Shown here: positions 32,037 to 44,296 of the stretch, in pieces | Numbering within the stretch: position 1 is the stretch's first letter | Layout of the letters: each line of letters opens with the position of its first letter | Position numbers and translations under genes: made by a program | Notes under the pieces: model-generated | Told to the model about the DNA's origin: nothing | The model's input: only the letters and a program-made list of their open reading frames with translations | Database searches by the model: none | DNA from: Elysia crispata | Lineage: Eukaryota > Mollusca > Gastropoda > Plakobranchidae | DNA length: 64,000 bases | NCBI GenBank assembly: GCA_033675545.1 | Contig: JAWDGP010005773.1 | Coordinates: forward strand, 32,501 to 96,500 | Direction: 5' to 3'

Positions 32037-32799
32037 TGACGTCATAAACGTAAAATTAGCTCCTGATCGTGTAGAGAGACCGTTGCTGTGGAAGAGCTCT
32101 ATCGAACGATGACTCAAACAACTAATGGAACAACAACATGTCAGGTATTGTGTGTTAACTTGTGTACGGCCATTTACATTTTGATCAACTCTCTCCGCAA
32201 TCGAAGGCAAGACAATCAGCATTTCAGCGTCCACAAACAACAAAAAAGCCCACGCCTGGCGAGTCCTTCAACTAATGACGTCATAAAGAGTAATTTGCAC
32301 AACGCTCCTATAATTATCATGTAATATTAGTAATTTCTAAGAAAAGATACAGACCCGAATTGATTAATTTCTTATGTTTGCGCATGTATTGTTATGTCTC
32401 AACTGTGTACGTTGTCTTTGACAGAGAGGGAATAGTGCAGACATGTCTCATTTTGACACCATGCAATATACGGTATAACAATTCGACTCCACAGTCTACA
32501 TTTTTCTATGTCCGGGGTCAATTTTCATCCCCTAGAAACATTATCTATATGCTCTGTTAATTTTAGAACCAACAGTCAAACAAAATGGGTCAATTATTTC
32601 TCTTACATTGTTTCTATATGCAACATAATGAATATAGAGTGAACGAAAGTTTAAAAGTCATTTTCTCAAAACTGCGTCATGTGGACAAAGAACAAATGAA
32701 AACAGGCGTCGAAATGTTGAGACACATGGTCTCACTGATACTCCATAATTTACACAATTGCGACAACGCCTTTAGCATTAAATGACTGTTATGACGTCA
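32037..32799. promoter_or_regulatory. Three perfect CRE palindromes (TGACGTCA)
   Basis: TGACGTCA occurs at 32037-32044, 32276-32283 and 32792-32799. In an AT-rich background three copies of this 8-mer in 760 bp are far above chance. It is the binding site of CREB/ATF-type bZIP factors. One more copy lies at 24889-24896 in MPEG1 intron 3. Confidence 0.45.
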
Positions 32800-33131
32800 G
32801 CTTCAAGGCTGTGATCGGAGGTTTTCTAATGATCTCGTTGAAGACATTTTATTCCGTTTTTCAATAACAGTAGTATTGTGTCGGTCATCGAATTGCCTAA
32901 GGGCATTTTCGGTGTGTAAATTATCCGAGGTACTAAACTCTTCTTAATCTCGGCTGTTGAAAGTCCATTGAGTTTCTAACAGAGTATTGTACGATGTAAC
33001 CTGGTTGGCTGTTATATAACATTATTTGATAAATATCATCCTTCATTTTTGCTTTTTTTTCCTCTGTTGAAAAAAATAATAGTTCCTTTCCTTATATCCT
33101 CTATTGATCTTTTTTTAGCGCTCTCCTTTCC

Positions 33132-33245
<114 letters not shown>

Positions 33246-33461
33246 TTCTATCAGTTCATCTTTCTATCAATAACCTATATCTAAATGTCCACCTATCTTT
33301 GAATCTATACGTGTCTCTATCTATCTTTCCAACTCATGTTTTCTCTTTTTATCTTTCTTTTTATTTCTCCATATTTGTCATTTATCTATTTATGCATTTA
33401 TCTATATAAATTTATCTCTCTAACTTTCTCTATCTTTCACTCTTTCGTCTCTCCTACACTC

Positions 33462-33735
<274 letters not shown>

Positions 33736-33888
33736 TCTTTATATATCTATTTATTTATATATTCAGCTATTTATCTCTGTCTCACTGTGCGCTATTTATT
33801 TTTTTTTTCTTCCTGAAGGTCATTTGATATAACCAGATCACACAAACAAGATTTTGTAGCGTAAAAAACAGAGAGCCCAAAAAACACA

Positions 33889-33967
33889 GACGAGTCATGA
33901 CTTGAAACGACATTCGCCACGCAATATTTCCTACAGAAGTCAAAATTTTGACTCGTCATTCCACCCC
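33889..33967. repeat. Stem-loop with two-part stem
   Basis: GACGAGTCA-TGACTT at 33889-33903 pairs with AAGTCA-AAATTT-TGACTCGTC at 33947-33967: a 9-bp and a 6-bp stem separated by a one-sided bulge, loop 43 nt. Function unknown. Confidence 0.5.
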
Positions 33968-33989
33968 TAGATCTGAACCAAGTTTTTGT

Positions 33990-34980
33990 TGTTATTTTTT
34001 TTTTCAATAAATCATTTTTACCCCCCTCGTCTTTAGAAATATTTTTTTCAACCCAATATTTTTTTAATATTCCGTTTTGTAACGGCTGCAGAGTTTAAAA
34101 AATTCTTGAAAAATATCGGGAAACCAATTAAAGGCCATAAAAAGCACACACTGACGTATTTAATAGGTCTACTAGAGTTTCAGTCAATGTGCCCTGACTT
34201 TAGTGTGACGCCGGAAAAAAATAGCATTTTTATAAAATTTGATATCACTTAGGCTTTTTTTAAAGAGGTGATAAAATGTAATTCAAAGCAAACTAAAAAG
34301 AAAGATGAGAAGCGTTGTGTCCCTGTTGTTTGTCTCGACCGGAAGTTTGCGTAATGCCTCATCAGGTTCATTTCCGTCTTCACTCTTTGTGGAAACTTAT
34401 GAAGTGTAAAGAACTTCCTGGTAGTTGAACCTATGGACCATACAAGTCTGAAAAGCTGACTTAGCCGATGACAAAAGATGAGTATCTTAATACTAAATAG
34501 TAATTATTACCACAAAAGTACTTAAAGTGCTTGGAAAAGGTCATGCAGGACTCTTGTCTTAACACATTGCGAAATTCGTAATTCTAGCTTCGTGTCTAAC
34601 CTTGGCAACGCCCAGGCAGGACTCGATTCTTAGTATCGCTTGGTTAATAGATCGGTACTGCTAGATTTCGATACCATTCTAAGTTCTGAATGTTATGTAG
34701 TTGAGTATCGTTTAATACAGCGGTAATAGACGATCGCTCAGCATAATTATTTAAACTGTAAAATTTGTACATTACTTGTTTGTTTGGTTCTTATATTGTT
34801 TCGTGTTCTTGTATTTTTTTTAAAGGAAAAGGAAAAAATGCACGTCGGTTTCCAGTTTCAAGGTACATTGTACATAAATCTTAACAAGTGCTACGATTTT
34901 TTTCCATGTTTTTCTCCAAGCGCGCAAGAGGCCTTTTGCAATAACGGTGCAGGTTAAACTTTTTTTTTTAGTTTCATTTT
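33990..34980. other. Low-repeat stretch with no gene recognised
   Basis: One of the few unique-looking stretches of the 28-46 kb interval. No long ORF, no convincing splice-bounded exon. Confidence 0.4.
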
Positions 34981-35087
34981 TCAGTTCTATAGTCCACGGC
35001 CCTTCAAAGAAATGGAGGAAGAGGAAAGGAGAATATTGAAGAAAAAATAATATAGAAAGGGATGGAGGGGTAAATTACAAAAACAAT

Positions 35088-35088
<1 letters not shown>

Positions 35089-35138
<50 letters not shown>

Positions 35139-35145
35139 CAGAGAC

Positions 35146-35190
<45 letters not shown>
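35089..35190 (+). repeat. (GA)n-(GACAGA)n-(GACA)n microsatellite
   Basis: Compound purine-rich array, dinucleotide grading into hexa- and tetranucleotide. Confidence 0.95.
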
Positions 35191-35398
35191 TAAGTATGCA
35201 CACACAAATACTGATGTACGCCCAACTTAACACCCTCCACAACCTCCATTCCCTCTTAAAAATCACTTTATACCTGGCAGAGAAGCGAATCAAATAAAGG
35301 GGAAGTAATAACTGAATCAATAGCCGGGTTTTATATTTGAGCTGGGTATTGCGGACATTTTGTTCTATTAGATCTATCTCTTCAACAAAAAAGGAGGG

Positions 35399-35405
<7 letters not shown>

Positions 35406-35456
<51 letters not shown>
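35406..35456 (+). repeat. (GA)n microsatellite
   Basis: About 48 bp of pure GA. Confidence 0.95.
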
Positions 35457-35458
<2 letters not shown>

Positions 35459-35689
35459 TGGGGGCGATGAGAGGGGATGAATTTTAAAAGAAGCGCAGCC
35501 GTAGATATAGATAAAGAATCGGTGAGAGTTTAAAAATCTTAAAAATGATCAGATGGAATAATAAATCGGTAAATTGCTGACAGATATAACTATAAGAAAA
35601 ATGATACATAAATTAAGAGGTAGAATATCAAAGACCAAGATTAAAAAGAGTGAGTGAATGATTCCTTGGGGGAAAAAAAGGTAGAGAAA

Positions 35690-35952
35690 GATGAAAGGAA
35701 GGATAGATGAAATAGAGATATAGAGGTAAGCAGAGGAATCCAGATGTTGAGAAATAGACTTAGGAGAGAAAGATAGGGACAGACAGATGAGAGAAAGCAG
35801 AGAGAGAGAGAGAGAGAGAGGAAAGGGGGGGGTGAATCAGTGTTTTTGGGTTCGCTGGAGGAGGGGGTGGGGTTGGGAGAGAGAGCTAGAGAGGAAGGGG
35901 TGGTGAAAAAAAGGTATAGAGACATGCAGAATGAAAAAGAATTAGGAAACAC

Positions 35953-36000
<48 letters not shown>

Positions 36001-36469
36001 AAGAAAGATAGAGAGATCGAGATAGAACTTGAAGAGATTCGAGGAAGAGAAATATCTTTAACAATAATTTTACAAATAGGAATTATTACTAGTTTCTATG
36101 CTGCATATGAACGCACCTCAGTTTTGTTTTCGGGAGAAATTTATCTCAACGAGGTCGAGAAGGGATCATGGGTAACTTTCTCCCAAGCAATAGACCAGAA
36201 CTCTCCTGCAACCCAGAGGTTTACGTCAGCCACAATCTAGAACTTGTTTAAGTTTGGACCGAGCTGGTGACACCTGACATGTCCTTGGTTGGATCGTTCT
36301 GATAGAGGTACGTGTGTGTGTGTGTGGGGGGGGGAGGGAGCTGGGATAGGTAGAGGGTGGTCGGAAAAGTCATTTTTACTGGTTATCACATGTCGATATG
36401 TCTAGAGAAATAGGCATAAGAGCGAAGGAGAGAGATAGAGGTTGACACATTTAGAAAGAGGGGAGAGAC

Positions 36470-36517
<48 letters not shown>

Positions 36518-36866
36518 AGGAGTAGGAGTAGGAAGAGGAAGAGGGGGTGGGGAGGGAGGGGGAGGGTGGTTGGGGAAAAACTCTGTTTTTTCGTTTTTAC
36601 TTGAGGATTTTGGGGCGAGGAGGAGAGGAAGGGGTACCGAAAAAGAGAAATAGATACATACAGCATGAAAGAGGATTAGGAGAGGAACAGAGAGACTAAG
36701 AGAAAGAAGACAGAGAGGCAAATTCTGAGGAGAATGGAGGAAGCGAAATTTCTTCTACAATAATGAAACAAGTTGGAATATTAGTATTAATGTACTGCAG
36801 ATCAACGAGCCTCATTTGGTTGAATTAAGCTCAATTAACATCGATTTTATTCTTTATGTTACGTCT

Positions 36867-36907
<41 letters not shown>

Positions 36908-36970
36908 AGGAGGAGGAGGAGGGAATATGAGGAAAAAAAATTTTTGCATGTTTTTACTTGAGGTTTATAA
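35690..36970 (+). repeat. Direct duplication of a roughly 420-bp purine-rich block, with a partial third copy
   Basis: Copy 1 (about 35690-36125) and copy 2 (about 36410-36830) share a GA tract, a GGGGGTGGGG-type run, a stretch like GAAAAAGAATTAGGAA and a common tail (AGAAATATCTTTAACAATAAT against CGAAATTTCTTCTACAATAAT). A third partial copy is at about 36868-36970, marked by GTTTTTACTTGAGG. Confidence 0.75.
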
Positions 36971-37202
36971 GTGTAATTACACTTGAATATTCTGGAAATC
37001 TAAAAAAGTTGTTTTCATGGACATAGGTTTTGTTTTTGCTTTTTGTCGTTTTTTGTCGTTTTTTTTTTTTTAATCTCATTAAAACCCCCCTACACTTAAT
37101 CACTTTTACACCTTCCCCCCCCCCCCCACCCACTCCTTTTTCTACACACACAAAATATGTACTGTATATTTATGTATTATATTTAAATATCATTATACAT
37201 AT

Positions 37203-37370
37203 ATATAGTGAGATAGATAGATAGATAGATAAAAAGATGAATAGGTAGATACATACATACATACATACATACATACATACATACATACATACATACATAC
37301 ATACATACATACATACATACATACATACATACATACATACATACATACATACATGAATGGGTAGATAGAT
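37203..37370 (+). repeat. (GATA)n and (CATA)n microsatellites
   Basis: Short GATA array, then about 107 bp of CATA at 37247-37353. Confidence 0.97.
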
Positions 37371-37379
37371 AGATGGACA

Positions 37380-38900
37380 GACGCTCATATCCAATACGTC
37401 TATTTTAAACTTGGATTAGACTGGGGTTTTTTTTTAAAGAAATGCAAATGCGAGATGTGTAGCCATGGCTGACGCAAATAAAAGAAGTCTTTTGCCAAAA
37501 ATAAACACTAAATTGTTTTCTCTTATGTAAAATTCGACCAACAGTAATGTTTGTAAAAAAAATGGTGGAGACAGATACAAAAACCTTCAACGAAATTATC
37601 AACTTCGAATTTTCCAATAAATTATGACCTGTTGCATCAAGATATTTTTTTACTTGTGAGTAAAACCAACAGGGATGACGAGTTGTAAACGTTCATTTAT
37701 TTCTTGGGCTCCTAAAAAGAAAAAAATCATACTAATGTACGACACGTTTTTGTCAATTTGAAAAAAAAAATGGAAAAAACTGAGGAACCAAGTTTTGAAA
37801 ACCCACTCTTCAAATATGTTTCTGGTTGGCTTGACATTTTTATCCCACCTTTGCACAGCTTTCTCAAGAAATTTATAGTATCTGACAAAATAAAATGCAT
37901 GTATGTAAAATTATACATGTATATGAGTGCTGAAACTTTCTAACGCTATGTAAACAAAATTAATGGTGCATGCAGTGAGTTGCGATGATTTGCTACTTCT
38001 TTTTTTCCCATTTGTTTCAGTTTTAAAGGCTAAATTGTCGGCGGGCAAGCTTTTGGAGTGCTCATTACCATAATGCATTCTCGCCATGGCATTGAGAACA
38101 AGAAGAATCAATAAGTGCCTTGATTACCAGAGGGGCCATAAAATTTGCTTGAAAACTTTTAGTCACCATTCTAAAAGACATTAATTTTTCATAGTTTTGC
38201 CTTTCAATGAATTGGAAGCATTGAAATTAGATCCTCTCCTAACCCACCTTCTACAAATCTAATCTTGTTAGCATGTGTGTTCCTAACTGAGGTTATTCCT
38301 ATTACAATTGTGTTTCTGCAAGCATTGGGTCTATTAGACTCTGTATTTACTACCTATAGTGTAAATTTTATCGGGTGTATCTCTTTTTCTATTACCCCCA
38401 CAAACACACACACACACCCCTTTTCCCTTTATATTAATTTATATTCTATTTTTTCTGTATATTCTCCGTGTGTCTTGAAGGGGAAATGTGATACTTTTAT
38501 TTAAAGCATGTTCTGTGTAGAGCATGGCAAGAGCGGATAAAATGAATAAATTTTGACAAGTAATTAGCGATCCGACCTAAAGCTGCTGCGCTTTGTTTGT
38601 TTCCTTCATCTAAAAATAAAAAGTTGAAAGGAGAAATAGAATTGCGCCGCCTCACAACTTTTATTCTACCTCCACTTTTTGTAGTTTTGTGAAAAACAGA
38701 ATTTATGTTTGAAGTTTGGTTTTGTCAAAAAGTTTTCCACCAATGATCATCAAACTAGATTTATTACTTACTCTAAAGGGGTATAAGAAAATTATATATT
38801 GCTGTTTTGCAACTTGTTGAATGAGAGTTTCTGTAATTGGACATGGAATAAAGAAGCCCTAGAAGCTGAACAACTGTCATGCCACTTTTTTTTTATCTCC
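37380..38900. other. Unique-looking intergenic stretch, no gene recognised
   Basis: Short ORFs only, none with recognisable protein similarity. Confidence 0.4.
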
Positions 38901-38907
38901 ACAAAAC

Positions 38908-39860
38908 TCAGGGCTGCTTTATTCTACCTCCATGGTGTCTAGGGTTGCTTTATTCTGTCTCCATGGTGCCCAGAGTTGCTTTATTCTATCTCCAATACGC
39001 CCAGGGTTGCTTCATTCTATCTCCATGATGCCCAGGGCTGCTTTATTCTATCTCCATGATGCCCAGGGTTGCTTCATTCTGTCTCCATGGCGCCCAGGGT
39101 TCTTTCAATCTATCTCCATGATGCCCAGGGTTCCTTCATTCTGTCTCCATGGCGCCCAGGTTTGCTTCATTCTACCTCCATGGCGCCCAGGGTTCCTTCA
39201 ATCTATCTCCATGATGCCCAGGGTTCCTTCATTCTGTCTCCATGGCGCCCAGGTTTGCTTCATTCTACCTCCATGGCGCCCAGGGTTCCTTTATTCTGCC
39301 TCCATGATGCCCAGGGTTCCTTCATTCTACCTCCATGGCGCCCAGGGTTGCTTCATTCTATATCCATGGTGCCCTGGGTTCCTTCATTCTACCTCCATGG
39401 AGCCCAGGGTTGCTTCATTCTATCTCCATGGCGCCCAGGGTTGCTTCATTCTATATCCATGGTGCCCAGGGTTCCTTTATTCTATCTCCATGGCGCCCAG
39501 GGTTCCTTTATTCTATCTCCATGGCGCCCAGGGTTCCTTTATTCTATCTCCATGGCGCCCAGGGTTCCTTTATTCTATCTCCATGGCGCCCAGGGTTCCT
39601 TTATTCTGTCTCCATGGTGTCTAGGGTTGCTTTATTCTGTCTCCATGGTGCCCAGGGTTCCTTTATTCTGTCTCCATGGCGCCCAGGGTTCCTTTATTCT
39701 ATCTCCATGGCGCCCAGGGTTCCTTTATTCTATCTCCATGGCGCCCAGGGTTCCTTTATTCTATCTCCATGGCGCCCAGGGTTGCTTTATTCTATCTCCA
39801 TGGCGCCCAGGGTTCCTTTATTCTGTCTCCATGGTGCGCAGGGTTGCTTTATTCTATCTT
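38908..39860 (+). repeat. 31-bp minisatellite, about 30 copies
   Basis: The unit reads CCATGGCGCCCAGGGTTCCT plus TTATTCTATCT, with variants GATGCC, GGTGCC and CTTCATTC. Because 31 is not divisible by 3 and no frame of the unit has a stop, all three forward frames are open for 180-264 codons. These ORFs (MAPRVPLFYLHGAQG...) are repeat artefacts. Confidence 0.97.
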
Positions 39861-40009
39861 TAATTTTTTTGCTTGCTGAACCTTAAATATTAAGTCTATG
39901 AAGCCATTTGGGGAGTTCATACTATAGTATCACATTCCATGACTTTTCAAATTTGTTTTGCTTCGTCTTTTTATTTTAGTCTTTGATTTCTTAAATAATC
40001 TCTCTCACT

Positions 40010-40134
40010 CTTCCTTTCTCTCTCTCGCTCTCTCTCTCACTCTCTCTCACTCTCTCTCACTCTCTCTCAGTCTCACTCTCTTTCTCTCTCACTCTCTCTC
40101 ACTCTCTCTCTCTCTCTCACTCTCTCTCTCTCTC

Positions 40135-40198
<64 letters not shown>

Positions 40199-40200
40199 TC
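40010..40200 (+). repeat. (CT)n microsatellite with CACT interruptions
   Basis: About 190 bp of CT repeats; the last 60 bp are pure. Confidence 0.97.
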
Positions 40201-40723
40201 TAAACGTGTAAACTGAATGCGCTCGGTTTCCTTTCCGCCTCAAAGTTCATTCAGTAAAAAAAAACAATTCTCCCAGCAGCTGAGTGACCCGAAGAACCTA
40301 TCATTTCACGTACGGTAAACTGAGTGTGCCGCTCTCCTTTCCCCTCTCCTCTTCCTGCCTCTCCCAGGTGCCAAGCCAACCTCGGAAGTTATATCTAAAA
40401 TTTAAAATTTCTCCCATTTGTCTCCCAGAAAGTTAACAGAAGACAAGCGTTTGTAAAGAGCAATAGATTAGACAAACGACGCTCTAATTGCTGCAGTGCT
40501 GAAACGCCAACCGATCATGATAAACCTGATGTTAATTACTTTTATCATTATGCCTCTTTCACCTTTCTTTCATTCATTACATAATTAGACTCACTCATTC
40601 GTTAAACATGTCTTTCTGTTTATCTTTTGATATCTGGTTGTGCAGAAATCATAATTTATAAAAATATTTCTTATTCAATCGATCAATGCTATTCTAATTT
40701 TGTTCTCTGTATATCAGTATGCT

Positions 40724-41130
40724 TCTCTCTCTCTCTTTATTTTTCTCTCTCTCTCTCTCTCGCACACGCACATTCACTCTCTCTTTCTCTCTCTCACACA
40801 CACACTCTCTCTCGCTCTCTCTCTCTCTCACTATCTCTCTCGCTCTCTCACACACTCACACTCTCTCTCTTTCTCTTTCACAAACACACATACTCTCTCT
40901 TTCTCTCTCTAACACACACGCACACACTTTCTCTCTCTCTCTCTCGTTCTCTCTCACTCTCTCTCTCACTCTCTCTCTTTCTCTTTCTCTCTCTCATTCT
41001 CTCTCTCGCTCTCTCTCACACTCTCTCTCGCTCTCTCTCACTCTCTCTCTCGCTCTCTCACACACACACACTCTCTCTCTCGCTCTCTCTCACTCTTTCT
41101 CTCTCTTTCTTCCTCTTACTCTCTCTCACA

Positions 41131-41201
<71 letters not shown>

Positions 41202-41222
41202 CCTGTCTCTCTTTCTCACCCT
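40724..41222 (+). repeat. 500-bp impure (CT)n/(CACA) tract
   Basis: CT repeats with regularly spaced CACACA and CTCG interruptions. Long Ser/Leu/Thr ORFs through it are repeat artefacts. Confidence 0.97.
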
Positions 41223-41977
41223 ATGTCTCTAGTTTTACTCCCTCTCAATAAGTATTAATAAAAAGTGTCAGACCATACATCGTGCCAGTAATATCAAAAG
41301 AAACATGGCAAGCACACATTATGTGAATAACATTAACAAGATATCTTTCAGAGCATACGTAGTACACTATGTCAATAATAATTACATGTATAAGAACTTT
41401 GGCAGAGCATAAATTTTGTCAATATCTTTTATGGCAAAGCATAATTTATGTCACATTATCAATAGAAATAGAAATTTATGGCAGCACATATACTTTTCTT
41501 GTTCAGAAATGTTATAAGCTATGGAAGAATGATTATCATAGTTAATTATTTTTCTTTTAACCAAGAGAAAATGCTGCCATTCAATTAGGAACTTTTCAAA
41601 ACAGATTGAATGTATGTTTTTTCATGCTCTGGCATGTAAGGGAGCTTGGAAATAAGATTTTTTTTTTCTCAACAGCCATGCAGGGCTTTGTCATTGGGGA
41701 AAATTTCATTGTTTTACACTATTTGTATTGCTGACTTTGCTAGTTGAGAGCGGTTTTATCTCTTGACGCGCTCTTACGGTTGTCCACTCAGACTATGGCT
41801 GGTGGCTCAGTATAAACTTCACTGAGCACATTCCTGCAGTTGGCGCACCTGTGTGATAGGTACTCTTGTAAAATTAAATTCATTTTTTTACTTTAGTTTG
41901 ATAATCAAAGAACGCAGTTATCTGAATGAGTTTTGTGTTTCTGATGGTTGTCAGTTTCCTGACAAGGCCTCTCTCTC

Positions 41978-43085
41978 TCAAATACCCTGTCTGGAACAGA
42001 CATCGGCGATCATGATTCTCCACCTGTCCCTATCTTCCGTCATCCGCAGTAAGGCTATGTTGTCTTTGTTGTTTCCTGTCACAAAAGAGCTCAAGCTGTC
42101 AAGAAATGTAATCCTTTGTCTACCTCTGCTTCTTGTACCTTCTATCTTGCCTGTAAGAGATAAAAATTCCAGTCCCTTATGGCAACATATGTGTCCTAAA
42201 AATTTCAGTTGCCTTTTCCTTATTGTGTTTATGAGGGATCTCTCTTGGTTCGTTTCTTCTAATATCGATTCATTTGTCCTCTTTTCTTTCCATGATATTC
42301 TTAACATTCTCCTGTAGAACCACATTTCCGCTGCCTCTAAATTTTTCTTGGTTTCTGCAGTTATTGTTCAAGTTTCGCATCCATATAAAAGTATAGACCA
42401 CACATATGTTTTCAAAACCCTCAATTTGGTTGAAAATGATATATTTCTATTCTTTAGAATGGTGCTCATTTTTTGGAAAGAAGCCTTTGCAATGGCTATT
42501 CTCTTCTTAATTTCAGTCCTGCATTTACCGTCAGATGTCAATGTATATCCTAGGTATTTGAATTTCTGTACTTGCCTGATTTGTTCTCCCTTGCTAAAAA
42601 GCTTGCATTCTGGATTGTTTTTCTTCTTAGATACTACCATACATTCAGTCTTTTTTACATTTAGAGACAATCCCAGCTTTTCACTCTCTTCTACAACAAT
42701 ATTTAGAAGCCTTTGTAAATCCTCTTCCGATCCTGCTAATAGAGAAGTATCATCTGCATATCTTGGGTTGTTTATATTTTCACCATTCGCTTTGAGTCCT
42801 TCACTTTCATCCAAGTTTCTTAAAATTACTTCACTGTACAAGTTGAACTGGTCTGGCGACATCACACAACCTTGTCTCACCCCCCTTTTAATATTTGTGT
42901 ACTCACTGAGTTCTCCATCTACCCTTACCGCAGCAGTTTGATCCCAATAAGATTTCTAAGCACCCTCAAGTCTTTTCCGTCAATATCTAGCTGATTCAGC
43001 ATCTCAAACAACTTTTCATGCTTTACCTTGTCAAAAGCCTTAGACTAGTCAATAAAGCATATGTAGAGATCCTTTTGAACTTCAA
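41978..43085 (-). mobile_element. Decayed non-LTR retrotransposon (LINE) reverse transcriptase fragment
   Basis: On the minus strand the reverse transcriptase core is clear: SKAFDKVKHEKLF, GVRQGCVMSPDQFNLYSE, YADDTSLLAGS (the YADD catalytic box), KTECMVV, FKYLGYTLTSDG and LLYGCET, followed by the post-RT region MWFYRRMLRISWKEK ... DRDRWRIMIADVCSRQG and a stop. It carries two in-frame stops (43045-43047, 42368-42370) and a one-base deletion near 42945. The endonuclease domain and the first part of RT are missing, so it is 5'-truncated and dead. The C-terminal style suggests the RTE-like/Jockey-like clades; exact clade uncertain. Confidence 0.9.
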
Positions 43086-43095
43086 TACTGACAAG

Positions 43096-43430
43096 GCCAA
43101 GAGGACTAAATATCTCTTGATATCGGAGGTGTCGCTCTACCACAGAGTGGACAGAGTCCATTTCGTGAATACAACTAATGTTAAGGTTCACAGAACTTCT
43201 GTTTTATGTTTTTAATTGTGTTGTGCTGTTGTGAAAACAGCATCAAGGGCAAAGTCATAACTTTATTCCTGTTTTGACTTACGCATGAATCTGACCATAA
43301 GGTTAGTTCATTTAGATCAGGATGGTCTTCAATGACTTGCTGAAGAATACGAACAACACCAGGCCATGTTGTTGCCAGCCCGACCACCAGTAGCTTCATG
43401 CCTCACAGAAAAGTAAGACTTTTTTTTTGT
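43096..43430 (-). pseudogene. Transposon-derived DDE-like fragment (DUF7869-type), broken
   Basis: Minus-strand frames carry HEATGGRAGNNMAW, then DLNELTLWSDSCVSQNRNKV and, after a frameshift near 43186, EMDSVHSVVERHL. The order LWSDSC-QN-N followed by E-D--HS--E is what I recall of widespread invertebrate repeat proteins of the DUF7869 type with a DDE-like fold; that assignment is from memory and moderate. At least two frameshifts. The LINE fragment begins just beyond its C-terminal side. Confidence 0.5.
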
Positions 43431-43825
43431 CAGAGAGATGGTGGCTGTCATAATGAATGCACAGAGTTTCCCCTTATAAAAAAAAATAGAAATCCCAGAT
43501 ACTGGAAGACTAAATACATTCTCTAGATCAAAGCAGAGAACTGTTTTGACATTGCCATTCTGTCCTTCCCTCGTTCAGGCATACTATGCCTGTAGTTTTC
43601 TATATGAAGGTGCTCAACTTCAGATTCAATTTCCTCTACTAATGTCACCTTCAGCTTTCCAACGACATCTCTGGTACTATAGTTACTTCTTTATGCTAGT
43701 TTTATCATTGAAGGTTGCCCAAGATTACGCTGCGGTGATGAGATCTTTTTCTTTTTTTATGGCGGATGTAGCTTAAAACAAATCTCGCAATAAAAAAAAT
43801 CACCAGGTCTATGATTTTATTACAG

Positions 43826-44296
43826 CACTGTCTTTTGGCAACAGGACTACGCCGGAGTTTGGGTGTTCTACAGCACTGTCTTTTGGTAACAGTACTACAC
43901 CGGAGTTTCGGTGATCTACAGCACTGTCTTTTGGCAACAATACTACACCGGAGTTTCGGTGATCTACAGCACTGTCTTTTGGTAACAGGACTACGCCGGA
44001 GTTTCGGTGATCTACAGCACTGTCTTTTGGTAACAGTACTACGCCGGAGTTTCGGTGATCTACAGCACTGTCTTTTGGTAACAGTACTACGCCGGAGTTT
44101 CGGTGATCTACAACACTGTCTTTTGGTAACAGGACTACACCGGAGTTTCGGTTTTCTATAGCACTGTCTTTTGGCAACAGGACTACACCGGAGTTTCGGT
44201 GATCTACAGCACTGTCTTTTGGTAACAGGACTACACCGGAGTTTCGGTTTTCTATAGCACTGTCTTTTGGCAACAGTACTACGCCGGAGTTTCATT
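43826..44296 (-). repeat. 48-bp minisatellite, about 10 copies
   Basis: The unit contains CAGCACTGTCTTTTGGTAAC and ACTACGCCGGAGTTTCGGTG. As 48 is a multiple of three, ORFs of up to 196 codons run through it, encoding 16-residue repeats. Variation between copies (GTAAC/GCAAC, CGCCGG/CACCGG, GATCTACA/TTTTCTATA) is mosaic. No start-site or splice context suggests a gene. Confidence 0.95.

Noticed and set aside
33889..33967. Hammerhead ribozyme
   Set aside because: A GAAAC segment follows a small hairpin, but the CUGA core element reads CAGA and the stems do not close in the required order.
34304..34410. Small ORF with signal-like start
   Set aside because: Only 34 codons, no similarity recognised, no splice context.
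38932..39886. Three long ORFs of 183-264 codons
   Set aside because: All three come from one 31-bp tandem repeat read in different phases; no unique flank is coding.
40627..41258. Ser/Leu/His-rich ORFs of 179-201 codons
   Set aside because: Frames of the CT/CACA tract.
41853..42941. Plus-strand ORFs of 154 and 197 codons
   Set aside because: Antisense shadows of the minus-strand reverse transcriptase.
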